Translations under genes and position numbers: made by a program
In this document: in pieces, positions 31,440-40,595 of the stretch
Layout: every line of letters starts with the position of its first letter
Position numbering within the stretch: the first letter of the stretch is position 1
Source: Rhodospirillales bacterium
Lineage (GTDB): Bacteria; Pseudomonadota; Alphaproteobacteria; Reyranellales; Reyranellaceae
Assembly (NCBI GenBank): GCA_016185145.1
Contig: JACPOB010000086.1
Coordinates: 1-50,405, forward strand
Direction of reading: 5' to 3'
Length of the DNA stretch: 50,405 nt
The notes under the pieces: model-generated
The model's input: only the letters and a program-made list of their open reading frames with translations
Databases searched by the model: none
Told to the model about the DNA's origin: nothing

Positions 31440-34400
31440 CTAAGGCCTGAACTGCAGCGGCCGCGGCATCAGCCGCGACGGCTGGCTGACCAGGCGCCAG
31501 GCGTCGGCCACCCATTCGCAGGCCAGCCGGCGCGTGTCGCGCGGGTCGATCATCTCCTCGATCTCGAAGCGGTTCAGCGGCCCGATCGGTCCGCGCACGC
31601 TTTCGATGCGGGCGTTGATCTCGGCGCGCAGCGCGGCGGGATCGGCCGCCTCGGCAAGCTGGCGCTTGTAGGCCGCCTCGATGCCGCCCTCGGGTGGAAT
31701 GCCGCCGACATCGGCCGACGGCCACGTCACGCGCGCCGACGCCGCCGAGCGCGGCGTTGCGTAGTTGTTGCCGGCCACGCCGAAGCTTCGGCGCATCAGC
31801 ACGGTGAAGATAGGCACCGTGACCTGGGCGAAGGCCACCATCCATTCGCCGCCCTTGCGGATGGTGCCGGCGATCTCGTGCTCGATGCCGACGGCGAAGC
31901 CCGGATTGTCCACGAGGTTCAGCACCGGCAGATGGAAAAGATCGCACACGTCGAGATGACGCTTGAGCTTGTCGCAACCGTCGGCAGTCAGCGCGCCGCC
32001 GTTCACATGCCGGCTGTCCGAGGCGATAACGCCCATCGGATAGCCGTTCATGCGCACGAAGCCCGTGACCTGGTCGGTGCCCCACAGCGGCCCGACCTCG
32101 AAGAACGACTCCTTGTCCGCCAGCAGCCGGATGGCGCGGCGGATGTCGAAGGTCGCCGTGCGCTTGCGCGGCACCAGGGTCAGCAGCTCTTCTTCGCGGC
32201 GGTCGGCAGGGTCGGCTGATGTCGCGACCGGCGGCGCCTCGTAGACGCTCGACGGCAGGTAGGACAGGAAGCGCCGTGTCTGTGCCATCGCCTCTTCCTC
32301 GGACTCGGCGAGGTTGTCGACCGAACCGTTGCGGCAGTGGATGTGCCAGCCGCCGAGGTCTTCCTTCGTGACGTCGTAGCCCATGGCGTGGCTGACCACC
32401 GGCGGGCCGGCGACGAAGAGCTGGGAGATGTCGCGCACCATCACCGAGAAGTGCCCCAGCACCGCTTTGGCTGCGCCGATGCCGACCACGCTGCCTAAAA
32501 GCATGTTGACGACCGGCACCGAGGCAAGCTGCTCGGTATAGAAGGTGCTGCCGAGATGGCCGGGCAGGAACGAGCCGCCGCCGCCGACCACGCGTGGCCG
32601 GCCGGCCTTGATGGCGCCGGTGCTCTCCTTGGCGGAGGCCGAGCCCGCCGCACTATCCTGCTTGGGCACCCTGGTGGCGACGCTGCCGCCGCCCGCCGAG
32701 CCGTCGAGCAGGCGGATCGAGGGCGTGCGCAGTTCGATCGAGAGCTGGTCGAGGTACCGAGACTTGTGGCCGATGGCGCCGTCGGCATGGCCGCCGCGCG
32801 AGGTGAAGTCGTCGGCACAGACGATGCAGGGGCGGTTGTCGATGCGGCCCTGGCCGCCAACGTGGCTCGCCGGTGTGAACTCGGCGACGTTGCCGTCCTC
32901 GTCGAAGCTGGCGAAGCCCGCCAAGCTGCCGACCTCGCGGAAGCTGCCGGGATCGAGCAGGCCGTCGATGCGCTCGCGGCAGGTGAGCTTGCGGCGATTA
33001 CGCTGGCGCACCACGCCGGGATCGGTCGAGCCGGGCGCCAGCCGCTTGTGCGCGATCGCCTGCAGGGCCGTGACCTTGTCCAGCATCGGCTGCCAGCCTT
33101 CGTCCGCCGTTGTCGCCGGAGCGGCGCGGGCGGCGCCGGCGGCCGGCTTGATCACGGCAAGGATCTGGCTGCCGTCGACGGCATCACCCACCGCGAGCGG
33201 CGCCAATGCGGTCACGGTGCCGGAGCAGGGCGCGGCGACGGACGTCTCCATCTTCATGGCGCTGACGACGAACAGCAGGTCGCCCGCTTTCACCTCGGCG
33301 CCCTCGCGCGTCTTGATGTCGACGACCGAGCCCGCATGCGGGCTCTCGATGGCCTCGTGGCCGGTCGGCACCGGCAAGGGTCGGGGAGGCGGCGCGCCGG
33401 CGCCGCGGCCGCGCCCCAGGCTCGCGACCTGCTGGTCGAGGAATTGCAGCGCGCCTGTCTTGGCCTTCGCGGGCTCCACTGCCTCGGCGAGCAACGTCGT
33501 CCGAGCGTTGCCGACGCGGAACTCCGGATGCGCCAGGATCGCGCGCAGCTGGTCGCCGTTGGTCGGCACGCCGACGATATGGAACTCGTCGAGCGCGCGA
33601 CGTGTGCGGTCGACCGCGGACTCGAAGCAGCCCGAGGAACCGGACTGGCAGATCAGCTTGGCCAGCAGGGGATCGAACTGCGGCGGCGGCGCCAGCCCGA
33701 CATAGCCACAGGCATCGACCCGCACGCCTGGGCCGGACGGCTCGCGATAGGCGCTGAGCGTGCCGGTTCCCTGTGCCACGACGCGCGCCTGCACAGCAAA
33801 ACCCCGAGGCGCGCCGACCGCCTTCTGGTCGGCGAGGCCCAACTCGGCCAGCGATGCGCCGGCAGCGATCCGAAACTGCGCCTCGACCAGGTCGAGGCCC
33901 GTGACCTGCTCTGTGATGGTGTGCTCGACCTGGATGCGCGGATTGCACTCGATGAAGAAGTACTCGCCGCTCTCGGGATCGATCAGGAACTCGACAGTGC
34001 CGGCGTTTTCGTAGTGCGCGGCGCGGGCGAGCTTCACGGCATCGTCGAGGATGCGCTGCCTGAGACCGGCGTCGAGGTTGGGCGCAGGCGCTACCTCGAC
34101 GACCTTCTGATTGCGCAGTTGCACCGAGCAATCGCGCTCGTGGAGATGCACGACGTTGCCTTTGCTGTCGCCCAGCACCTGGACCTCGATGTGCCGCGGC
34201 CTGGGAACGATCTTCTCGAGGAAGACGGCGCGATCGCCGAAGGCGGCCTCGGCTTCGCTCTGGCAGCGCGCGAAGGCGTCGTCCATTTCCTCCGGACTGG
34301 TCACGGTGCGCATGCCGCGTCCGCCGCCGCCGGCCGAAGCCTTGAGCATCACCGGATAGCCGATCGACTTGGCGCGCTCTCTTGCTTCCGTTGCGGAAGC

Positions 34401-34808
34401 CAGCGTAGCCGCACCTGGGACGACGGGAATGCCTTGCCCCTGGGCGAAGGCGCGGGCGGCGACCTTGTCGCCGAACAGTTTCAGGCTCTTGGGCGAGGGA
34501 CCGATGAAGCGCAGCCCCTCGGCCTGGCAGCGCTCGGCAAAGAGGGTGTTCTCCGACAGGAAGCCGTAGCCCGGATGGACGCAATCGCTGCCACTTGCCT
34601 TGGCCGCGGCGATGATCGCCTCGATGTCGAGATAGCCGCGTATGGCATCGCCGCCGATCTCGCGTGCCGAGCCCGCCAGCCTGGTGTGCAGCGACATCGA
34701 ATCGGGCTGGGTGAAGACCGCAACCGAATCGACGCCGAGCGACGCCGCAGCCCGGGCGATGCGGATCGCGATCTCGCCGCGATTGGCGATCAGGACGCGC
34801 TTGAACAT
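31440..34808 (-). CDS. Single-chain biotin-dependent acyl-CoA carboxylase (biotin carboxylase + BCCP + carboxyltransferase)
   Basis: A 1122-residue multidomain enzyme. Residues 1-450 are biotin carboxylase (KRVLIANRGEIAIRIARAA, the glycine-rich KASAGGGGRGMR ATP loop near 157, EYFFIECNPRIQVEHTITE near 283). Residues about 485-555 are the biotinyl carrier, with the biotinylated lysine at 519 in SAMKMETS. Residues about 600-1122 are a carboxyltransferase spanning both halves (for example HVNGGALTADGCDKLKRHLD, LVDNPGFAVGIEHE). BC, BCCP and CT on one chain is the arrangement of the long-chain acyl-CoA carboxylases of actinobacteria and Rhodopseudomonas. Substrate chain length is unknown. ATG 34808 has GGAGAGCAGG upstream; a TTG at 34823 is the other option. 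Confidence 0.9.
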   Translation of the reverse strand: MFKRVLIANRGEIAIRIARAAASLGVDSVAVFTQPDSMSLHTRLAGSAREIGGDAIRGYLDIEAIIAAAKASGSDCVHPGYGFLSENTLFAERCQAEGLRFIGPSPKSLKLFGDKVAARAFAQGQGIPVVPGAATLASATEARERAKSIGYPVMLKASAGGGGRGMRTVTSPEEMDDAFARCQSEAEAAFGDRAVFLEKIVPRPRHIEVQVLGDSKGNVVHLHERDCSVQLRNQKVVEVAPAPNLDAGLRQRILDDAVKLARAAHYENAGTVEFLIDPESGEYFFIECNPRIQVEHTITEQVTGLDLVEAQFRIAAGASLAELGLADQKAVGAPRGFAVQARVVAQGTGTLSAYREPSGPGVRVDACGYVGLAPPPQFDPLLAKLICQSGSSGCFESAVDRTRRALDEFHIVGVPTNGDQLRAILAHPEFRVGNARTTLLAEAVEPAKAKTGALQFLDQQVASLGRGRGAGAPPPRPLPVPTGHEAIESPHAGSVVDIKTREGAEVKAGDLLFVVSAMKMETSVAAPCSGTVTALAPLAVGDAVDGSQILAVIKPAAGAARAAPATTADEGWQPMLDKVTALQAIAHKRLAPGSTDPGVVRQRNRRKLTCRERIDGLLDPGSFREVGSLAGFASFDEDGNVAEFTPASHVGGQGRIDNRPCIVCADDFTSRGGHADGAIGHKSRYLDQLSIELRTPSIRLLDGSAGGGSVATRVPKQDSAAGSASAKESTGAIKAGRPRVVGGGGSFLPGHLGSTFYTEQLASVPVVNMLLGSVVGIGAAKAVLGHFSVMVRDISQLFVAGPPVVSHAMGYDVTKEDLGGWHIHCRNGSVDNLAESEEEAMAQTRRFLSYLPSSVYEAPPVATSADPADRREEELLTLVPRKRTATFDIRRAIRLLADKESFFEVGPLWGTDQVTGFVRMNGYPMGVIASDSRHVNGGALTADGCDKLKRHLDVCDLFHLPVLNLVDNPGFAVGIEHEIAGTIRKGGEWMVAFAQVTVPIFTVLMRRSFGVAGNNYATPRSAASARVTWPSADVGGIPPEGGIEAAYKRQLAEAADPAALRAEINARIESVRGPIGPLNRFEIEEMIDPRDTRRLACEWVADAWRLVSQPSRLMPRPLQFRP

Positions 34809-34826
34809 ACCTGCTCTCCTCAAGCT

Positions 34827-34886
34827 CTTCCGGACCGCGCGCTTCCAGCGCGCTCATGAGCGCACTGGAAGCGCGCGGTCCGGAAG
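34827..34886. repeat. Palindromic repeat, family A copy 4
   Basis: A 60-bp palindrome with one mismatch: CTTCCGGACC, arm hairpin GCGCGCT-TCC-AGCGCGC, centre TCATGA, mirrored right arm ending GGTCCGGAAG. The left half precedes the carboxylase start; the right half (34854-34886) is translated as the tail of the amidohydrolase gene. Confidence 0.92.
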
Positions 34887-35885
34887 AACAAGATCAGTCG
34901 CGCCTTTGGCCATCAGCTTGAAGGCGTTCCACAGCGTGGCGTAGCCGTTCGAGATCTTGTCGACCGGGAAATTGCTCTCGAACATGCAGCGGTCGGCGCC
35001 GAAGGCGTCGATGCAGGTCTCGATCCACGGTCCCCAGGCGTCGGCGATGTCCTGTGATGAGGGCGGGCCGGGACGCTGCATGTGCTCGACGAACGGCCCG
35101 ATATCCATGCCGAGCCCGCCGAGCTTCACCACGACGTTGGGGCACTTGGCCAGCTCGGTCATGTCCGCCTTCCAGGCTGCGAACACCGCATCGGTCTTGC
35201 CGGCATAGGGTCCGATGCCCAGCGGTCCACCGCAGTGGTTCAGGATCATGGTGGTGCCCGGCACGGCCCTGGCCAGCGCCGTCACTTCCTTGACCTGCGG
35301 ATGGTACTGCCAGGCCTCGTAGGTCAGGCCGAGCTGGCCGACCTCGGCCACGCCGGCGCGGTAGTCCGCCTGGCCGTACATGCCCTGCGGCGGATGGGTG
35401 TGGCTGTTGCGTACGTCGGGGCTGGCATCCCATCCGCCGGCATGCCGGATGCCGCGGAAGCGGCCGTTGCCCGCCTCGATATGCGCCTCCAGCACGGCGC
35501 GGGCGCGCGTTCCCAGGTTCATGTCGACGTAGGAGATGATGCCGGCGCAAGCGCGTGTCGGCCCGTAGAGGCCGCTGGCGCTCATGGCCGCCACGCCGTT
35601 GGCGAACTCGGTCTCGCCGACCGGCCGCATCTCGGCGGGCCCGTCGGCCCGGTACATCGAACGGCAGTCGATATAGACCGTGTGCGTGATGTTGTGGCCG
35701 GTGCCGGTATCGGCCAGCAACTCGTCGAGCAGGTAGCGATGGTTGGCGTGATCCCACAGGTGATGATGCGGATCGACGATCGGCAGATCGGGCTCGAGAA
35801 TCGGCTCCTTCGGCCGCTTTGCCAGCCAGGCGTCGTTGGGCACGTAGGCGCGGCGCTGCCGCTCGACTGTCGTTCCTCCAGTCAC
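34854..35885 (-). CDS. Amidohydrolase-2 (PF04909) family protein with palindrome-derived C-terminus
   Basis: About 343 residues of a TIM-barrel amidohydrolase. LPIVDPHHHLWDHANHRYLLDEL carries the H-x-H-type metal motif, ILNHCGGPLG the barrel His, and DRCMFESNFPVDK the C-terminal catalytic Asp/Asn region. Family members hydrolyse lactones or decarboxylate aromatic acids. GTG 35885 is preferred because AAGGGAGG lies 5 nt upstream; the earlier ATG 35909 has no site. The expected ending after WNAFKLMAKGA is a helix of about 20 residues (AxEKxALFxxTAxRxYRL in relatives). Here it is replaced by PDRALPVRS and a stop encoded in family A copy 4. The truncation may be tolerated or may inactivate the enzyme. 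Confidence 0.82.
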   Translation of the reverse strand: MTGGTTVERQRRAYVPNDAWLAKRPKEPILEPDLPIVDPHHHLWDHANHRYLLDELLADTGTGHNITHTVYIDCRSMYRADGPAEMRPVGETEFANGVAAMSASGLYGPTRACAGIISYVDMNLGTRARAVLEAHIEAGNGRFRGIRHAGGWDASPDVRNSHTHPPQGMYGQADYRAGVAEVGQLGLTYEAWQYHPQVKEVTALARAVPGTTMILNHCGGPLGIGPYAGKTDAVFAAWKADMTELAKCPNVVVKLGGLGMDIGPFVEHMQRPGPPSSQDIADAWGPWIETCIDAFGADRCMFESNFPVDKISNGYATLWNAFKLMAKGATDLVLPDRALPVRS

Positions 35886-36008
35886 GGTTTCCTCCCTTGC
35901 GCGTTCCATCGAGGATACACGATCACGCGGCCGAACCGGGCGGCTCAGCCGAGGGAAGAGCGAGAAATCTCCACTGGCATTTCGGCCGATGAAACGCTCC
36001 GCCGTCGT

Positions 36009-36116
36009 TCAGAGATCGAAACTGACGGGCGGCAAGCCTTGGCGGCAGCGTTCATGGGCGGTCGTATAGGCTCTTTCGATGTCACGCCGGAAACGATCGG
36101 TGTCGAGCAGGGGGCA
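36009..36116 (-). pseudogene. C-terminal fragment of an O-GlcNAc-transferase/SPINDLY-like TPR glycosyltransferase
   Basis: Only the last 35 codons are recognisable: PLLDTDRFRRDIERAYTTAHERC followed by GLPPVSF. This is close to the ending of bacterial TPR/SPINDLY-type glycosyltransferases as I remember it (LFDTxRFxRxLExAYTxMWERxxxGxPPxxF). The frame upstream runs into the Crp/Fnr gene as a shadow and carries no further family sequence, so the rest of the gene is missing. It appears to be a degraded remnant between the amidohydrolase and the Crp/Fnr regulator. Bases 36117-36168 are unexplained. Confidence 0.55.
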
Positions 36117-36168
36117 ATTCGAGCGGGTGATCCGCGGCGAGGGCGGCTGGATATCGCTGCCGCGGCGT

Positions 36169-36849
36169 TCATCCTGGGCACCCGCCGCCCTCGGCTGCCA
36201 GCGCCCGCCGATCGCGGACGACGAGGCGGCCGCGACCCTGGTCGAGGATGCCCCGCTCGCTCCACGCTGCCAGCTGCTTGCTGACGCGCTCACGCGACAC
36301 GCCGAGCATGGCCGCAAGCTCGGCGTGGGAAATGCGCAAGGCGGCTGCCCCTGAGGTGTCGCTGCCGTTCGCCAGGGCGACGAGTTGCCTGGCCAGGCGG
36401 CGCGACAGATCCAGGAAGGTGGCGTCGGCGATGTAGTCGGTCGAGCGCCGCAGGCGCGCGCATAGAAGCGCAATGATGTGGGACATCGCCTCGGGTCTTT
36501 TCCCGAAAAACGACATGAACTCATTGCGCGCGATGAACAGCAGTCGGCCCGGATCGCGCGCCACGGCGGTCGCGGTGCGCCCCTTGCCATCCAGCAAGGC
36601 GATCTCGCCGAAGAATTCTCCGGGCCCGAGGACGTTGAGGATCAGGCCCCGGCCGTCGGCCGTATCGACGGTGAAGGTGACGCGACCGGAGAGAACGCCG
36701 TACAGGCCATCACCGGGCGCGCCCTGCTGGAAGATCACCTGGCCCGCGGCAACGCGCCTCGACCGTGCGCGCATCAGTAGTTCCCGCGCATCCCGCGCCG
36801 TCAGAGCGTCGAAGAAAGGATGGAGCCGAAGCAGTTCCTGCGGCGTCAT
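36169..36849 (-). CDS. Crp/Fnr-family transcriptional regulator
   Basis: A 226-residue protein with a cyclic-nucleotide-binding-like jelly roll (about 5-120: VIFQQGAPGDGLYGVLSGRVTF, GEFFGEIALLDGKGRTATAVA, the PBC-like GEIALLDG stretch), a dimer helix and a Crp-type winged helix (ISHAELAAMLGVSRERVSKQLAAWSERG). GE-ALL-GxxRTA resembles cAMP-binding members, so a cyclic nucleotide is a reasonable effector; there is no Fnr cysteine cluster at the N-terminus. ATG 36849 was chosen as the first Met before the domain; in-frame sequence upstream is low-quality. Targets are unknown. Confidence 0.9.
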   Translation of the reverse strand: MTPQELLRLHPFFDALTARDARELLMRARSRRVAAGQVIFQQGAPGDGLYGVLSGRVTFTVDTADGRGLILNVLGPGEFFGEIALLDGKGRTATAVARDPGRLLFIARNEFMSFFGKRPEAMSHIIALLCARLRRSTDYIADATFLDLSRRLARQLVALANGSDTSGAAALRISHAELAAMLGVSRERVSKQLAAWSERGILDQGRGRLVVRDRRALAAEGGGCPG

Positions 36850-37003
36850 TCCGGTGAAACAGTAGGCAACTCTCCCTGGCGGGTAGTCTGGCCATTCGCC
36901 GCAACCGGCACAAGCGGGCAGTGCAGCCTTCGAGCACGTCCCCAGGGCGCGCTCTTCCGATAAGGCGGAAATCGCGCGTGGTTCCACCTTATCGGGAAAT
37001 GCC

Positions 37004-38620
37004 CTAGAGCCGCGGCTGGTGGAATTTGTACGGCGGATAGTCCTTGTTGATGTCCGAGACGACCTCGACCACTGCGGGCGAATCGGCGGCCAGCGCCTCG
37101 CGCAGGGCGCCACGGAAGGCGTCGGCGGTCTCGACGCGCCAGGCCGGCACGCCGAACGAGCGGGCATAGGTCTGGAAGTCGGGATTGTGCAGCACCGCGC
37201 CGGAGTGGCGGCCTTCGTAGAGCCGCTCCTGGTCGCGCTTCACGTTGCCGTAAGAGGCGTTGTTGACCACCACCGTGACCAGGTTGATGCCGAACTGCTT
37301 GGCGGTGGAAAGGTCCGAGCCGCCGAACAGGAATCCACCGTCTCCGGTCACGGACACGACCGGCCGGTCAGGGTTCGCCACCTTGACGCCCAGCGCCGTC
37401 GGGAAACCGTAGCCCAGCGTGCCGGAGAAGCCCGAGCTCACCAGGCGGCGCGGCTGATGCACGGGATAGCCGTACCAGATGATGTAGCCGAGCTGCGTGA
37501 CCTCGTCGACGACGATACCGTCGTCAGGCAGGGTCTCGCGGATCACCTTCATATAGGAGTATTGCGGGTCGGCCTTGGCGATCGCGGCCTGGGCCGCTTC
37601 CTTGGCCGCGGCGATGGCGGCGCGCCAATCCTTGCCGTCCTTGCGCGCCACCGCTGCGGCGAGTGCGCGCGCCCCGTCCGCCGCATCAGCGACGATCGCG
37701 ACGTTGACGGGAAGCCGGCGGTGCTCGGCGGGATCGAGGTCGATCCGCGCGGTCTTGAGACCCGCCGGGGCGGGGGCCCAGCGCGCGATCGGCGTGTCGA
37801 GGCGCGTGCCGATGCCGATCAGAAGGTCGGTCTTGTCCCACAATTCGAAGCCGCCGACGGTGTTCAGCGACAGCGGATGACGCGAATCGACCACGCCCTT
37901 GCCCATGCGGAAGGACACGACGGGCGCTCCGATCTTCTCGGCCAATGCCAGGATCTCGGGTCCAGCATCGACCGCGCCGCCGCCGATCCAGATCATCGGC
38001 GCCTTGGCGGCATCGACCAGCTTGGCCAGCGCGGCGATCTTGTCGGGATCGGGTTCGGGGTTCTGGCGCTTGCCGAGAGGGTCGATGGGAGTCACGTCGG
38101 CAGTCGCGGGGAACATGTCCCACGGCATCTCGACGGCGACCGGTCCGGGCCGGCCTGAGGTCATCGCCTGGAAGGCGCGTGCCATGACCTGCGGCGCATC
38201 GGTCGGGTGCTCTATGCGCTCGGCGAACTTCAGCAGCGTCTTCAGCGTGGCGAGCTGGTCAGGCATCTCGTGCAGCTGTCCGCGGCCGCGGCCGATCATG
38301 GCGCTCGGCACCTGGCCCGTGATGCACATCACCGGTGCATTGACGCCCCAAGCCGTGGTCAGCGCGCCCATGGTGTTCATCACGCCGGGGCCGGGCACGA
38401 CGGTGAAGGCCGAGGGCTTGCCCGTGGACTGGGCATAGCCCAGCGCCATGTAGGCCGTGGTCTGCTCGTGCCGCGCGTTTATGACCTTCAGCCGGTTGGC
38501 GTTGCGGGCGAAGGCGTCGAACAGGCCGTACATCTGCACGCCAGGCAGGCCGAAGATGGTGTCGATGTCGTGCCGCAGCAGGGAATCGACGATGGCGTCG
38601 CCGCCGGTCATGCGTGGCAT
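37004..38620 (-). CDS. Thiamine-diphosphate-dependent enzyme (acetolactate synthase large-subunit-like)
   Basis: A 538-residue protein: PYR domain with Glu52 (INARHEQTTAYMALGYAQSTGK), a central domain (APMIWIGGGAVDAGPEI, VVSFRMGKGVVDSRHPLSLNTVG) and a PP domain with GDGGFLFGGSDLSTAKQFG...NNASYGNVKRDQ. The catalytic Glu, GDG and NN motifs are intact. No IlvN partner is present. It lies 12 bp after the alpha/beta hydrolase, probably its second operon gene, which suggests catabolism (2-oxo acid decarboxylation or carboligation) rather than branched-chain amino acid synthesis. AGGAG before ATG 38620; ATG 38611 is also possible. Confidence 0.87.
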   Translation of the reverse strand: MPRMTGGDAIVDSLLRHDIDTIFGLPGVQMYGLFDAFARNANRLKVINARHEQTTAYMALGYAQSTGKPSAFTVVPGPGVMNTMGALTTAWGVNAPVMCITGQVPSAMIGRGRGQLHEMPDQLATLKTLLKFAERIEHPTDAPQVMARAFQAMTSGRPGPVAVEMPWDMFPATADVTPIDPLGKRQNPEPDPDKIAALAKLVDAAKAPMIWIGGGAVDAGPEILALAEKIGAPVVSFRMGKGVVDSRHPLSLNTVGGFELWDKTDLLIGIGTRLDTPIARWAPAPAGLKTARIDLDPAEHRRLPVNVAIVADAADGARALAAAVARKDGKDWRAAIAAAKEAAQAAIAKADPQYSYMKVIRETLPDDGIVVDEVTQLGYIIWYGYPVHQPRRLVSSGFSGTLGYGFPTALGVKVANPDRPVVSVTGDGGFLFGGSDLSTAKQFGINLVTVVVNNASYGNVKRDQERLYEGRHSGAVLHNPDFQTYARSFGVPAWRVETADAFRGALREALAADSPAVVEVVSDINKDYPPYKFHQPRL

Positions 38621-38632
38621 CGGAGTACTCCT

Positions 38633-39523
38633 TTAAGCGGTCTTGCTGCGGATGAAGTTGCCGATCTCGATGCAGCCATCGCGCCCCTCGGAGAGGACCG
38701 GCGCGAACAATGGGAAGACGTGCAGCATGTTGGGCCAGATCGCCAACCGCGCATCGACCCCGGCAGCATGCATCTTCTCGGCGATGCGGATGGCGTCATC
38801 GAGCAGCGTCTCGGCCGTGCCGACCTGGATCAGCACGGGCGGCAGGTCTTTCAGGTCGGCATGCAAGGGTGCAGCGAGCGGTGTCCGGGGATCCTTGCCA
38901 TTGAGATACATCTTGGCCATCCACAGCAGGCCGTCCTTCTGCACCATGGGATCCTGTGCGGCGCGGGTCGTGATGCTGTTGCCGAGACCCTCCAGGTCGA
39001 CCCAGGGCGAGATCGCGACGGCGCAGGCCGGCAGGCCGAGCTTCTTGTCGCGCAGGTTCACCAGTGCGGCGATCGTGAGCCCGCCGCCCGCCGAATCGCC
39101 GGCAATCGCCAGACGGTTGGTGGCGAAGCCTTGCTGCAACAACCAGCGCCACGCTGCCGCCGCGTCGTCGACGGCGGCGGGGAAGGGATGCTCCGGCGCA
39201 AGGCGATAGTCGATCAGCAGCACCTTGGCCGACGACGCCGCAGAAATGTCGTAGGCGAGCCGGCGATGCGTGTCGATCGAGCCGATGGCGTAGCCGCCGC
39301 CATGCAGGTAGAGGATCGCCCGCCCGGTGTCGCAGCCCGGCGCCATCACCCATTCGGCGGGCACGCCGCCGGCATCGACCTTCTCGCACTTGGCATCCGG
39401 GGCGCCGCCCAGGAAGACCGCGGTCTTCTCGAACCGCTCCCGTGATTTCGCGACGTCGTATTCCGGCGGGACTGCGCGCGAGCGCAGCAGGGTGACGAGG
39501 CTGTCGAGCTGGGTGGCGGTCAT
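38633..39523 (-). CDS. Alpha/beta hydrolase, hormone-sensitive-lipase-like esterase
   Basis: A 296-residue esterase of the HSL family (Abhydrolase_3). The oxyanion motif HGGGYAIGS and nucleophile GDSAGGG are clear, with the acid in the VGTAETLLDDA region and the base in PNMLHVFP. It is cytoplasmic, with no signal peptide. GAGGAACGCACC precedes ATG 39523. Upstream gene of a likely two-gene operon with the ThDP enzyme; it is not obvious which ester it would supply. Confidence 0.88.
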   Translation of the reverse strand: MTATQLDSLVTLLRSRAVPPEYDVAKSRERFEKTAVFLGGAPDAKCEKVDAGGVPAEWVMAPGCDTGRAILYLHGGGYAIGSIDTHRRLAYDISAASSAKVLLIDYRLAPEHPFPAAVDDAAAAWRWLLQQGFATNRLAIAGDSAGGGLTIAALVNLRDKKLGLPACAVAISPWVDLEGLGNSITTRAAQDPMVQKDGLLWMAKMYLNGKDPRTPLAAPLHADLKDLPPVLIQVGTAETLLDDAIRIAEKMHAAGVDARLAIWPNMLHVFPLFAPVLSEGRDGCIEIGNFIRSKTA

Positions 39524-39579
39524 GGTGCGTTCCTCGAAGCTTGCTGTTGCCGCAAGCTTTCGGCAACGCGGCCGTCACT

Positions 39580-40527
39580 TCAAGCGACCATGCTGCCTAT
39601 TCTGCCGACGCGTCCGCGCCGTGAAACTGGCGTGCCCGAGACGTGCAGCGACGGCTCGACCTCGCCTTCGATCCAGTCGCAGAACGCGGCTATCTCCGGC
39701 CGGATGCGCGAGCCGCGGGCTGTGACCATCCAATAGCCCGTCCTGCAGGTACGGGGAGGACCGAAGACAGGGACCAGCCGCCCGGCGGCCAGCTCGGCCT
39801 CGACGAGCGGCAGACGACCGATAGCGATACCGAGCCCTGCCGCGGCAGCCTCCAAGGCCATCTGGATCGTGTCGAAGCGCAGCCCGCGGATGGCAGGCGG
39901 CAACGCGATGCCAGCGAGTCTGCTCCAGGCCGTCCAGTCCTCTCTCGCATCGACGACATGCAGCAGTGTGGTGTCGGCAAGATCATCGGTCGAACGAAAG
40001 GCCGCGGCGACGCGCGGCGCACAGACCGGCACGAGCTGCTCGCGGACGAGGCACGCAATATCGAGGCCGGCCCAGTCGCCGCGGCCCATGCGGATTGCGA
40101 CATCGATGCCGTCGCGCGGGAAGTCCACGAGGCGGTGATTGGTGTCGACCGATACCTCTATGTCCGGATGCCGGTCGTTGAAGCGCGCCAGGCGCGGCAG
40201 CAGCCAGCGGACGCCGAAGGTCGGCGATACGCTGACCGCCAGCCGGCCGGTGGGCTTTCGCCCGGGCACGGCGTCGCTCGCCTCGACGATCGCCTCCAGG
40301 GCGGCGCGGACCCGCGGCAGGTAGGCCTCACCGGCAGCGGTCAACGCCAACGTCCTGTTGCCGCGCAGGAAGAGATCGACGCCCAGCCACTGCTCGAGCG
40401 TCTGAACGCCGTGGCTGATCGCGCTGGGTGTCAAATTGAGCTCTTCCGCCGCCACCTTGAAGCTCGAATGGCGACCGGCCGCCTCGAACAGGCGCATCGT
40501 GTTGAGGGGAGGCAGCCGGTATGGCAT
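39580..40527 (-). CDS. LysR-family transcriptional regulator, GcvA-like
   Basis: A 315-residue regulator. The N-terminal winged helix reads PPLNTMRLFEAAGRHSSFKVAAEELNLTPSAISHGVQTLEQWLG, the PLNALRxFExAARxxSFxxAAxEL pattern of the GcvA/AmpR branch. The effector domain starts near 90 (GRLAVSVSPTFGVRWLLPRLARF, VDFPRDGIDVAIRMGRGDW). It is co-directional with and 56 bp upstream of the esterase/ThDP pair; it may regulate those genes or the MFS gene behind it. ATG 40527 has no strong ribosome site; the upstream frame to 40971 is a shadow of the MFS gene. Confidence 0.88.
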   Translation of the reverse strand: MPYRLPPLNTMRLFEAAGRHSSFKVAAEELNLTPSAISHGVQTLEQWLGVDLFLRGNRTLALTAAGEAYLPRVRAALEAIVEASDAVPGRKPTGRLAVSVSPTFGVRWLLPRLARFNDRHPDIEVSVDTNHRLVDFPRDGIDVAIRMGRGDWAGLDIACLVREQLVPVCAPRVAAAFRSTDDLADTTLLHVVDAREDWTAWSRLAGIALPPAIRGLRFDTIQMALEAAAAGLGIAIGRLPLVEAELAAGRLVPVFGPPRTCRTGYWMVTARGSRIRPEIAAFCDWIEGEVEPSLHVSGTPVSRRGRVGRIGSMVA

Positions 40528-40595
40528 GGCGACGAGCGTCGAGCACGCCGACCATGCCGGCAAACGACGAAGCCGAATGGCGGGATGAGCAATTC

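Noticed and set aside
32556..34859. 767-residue plus-strand open frame
   Set aside because: It is antisense to the acyl-CoA carboxylase. Composition (A, G, D, R, L) and lack of domains mark it as a shadow; the opposite strand has full domain matches.
35885..35909. ATG 35909 as the amidohydrolase start
   Set aside because: It has no ribosome site, whereas GTG 35885 has AAGGGAGG at ideal spacing.
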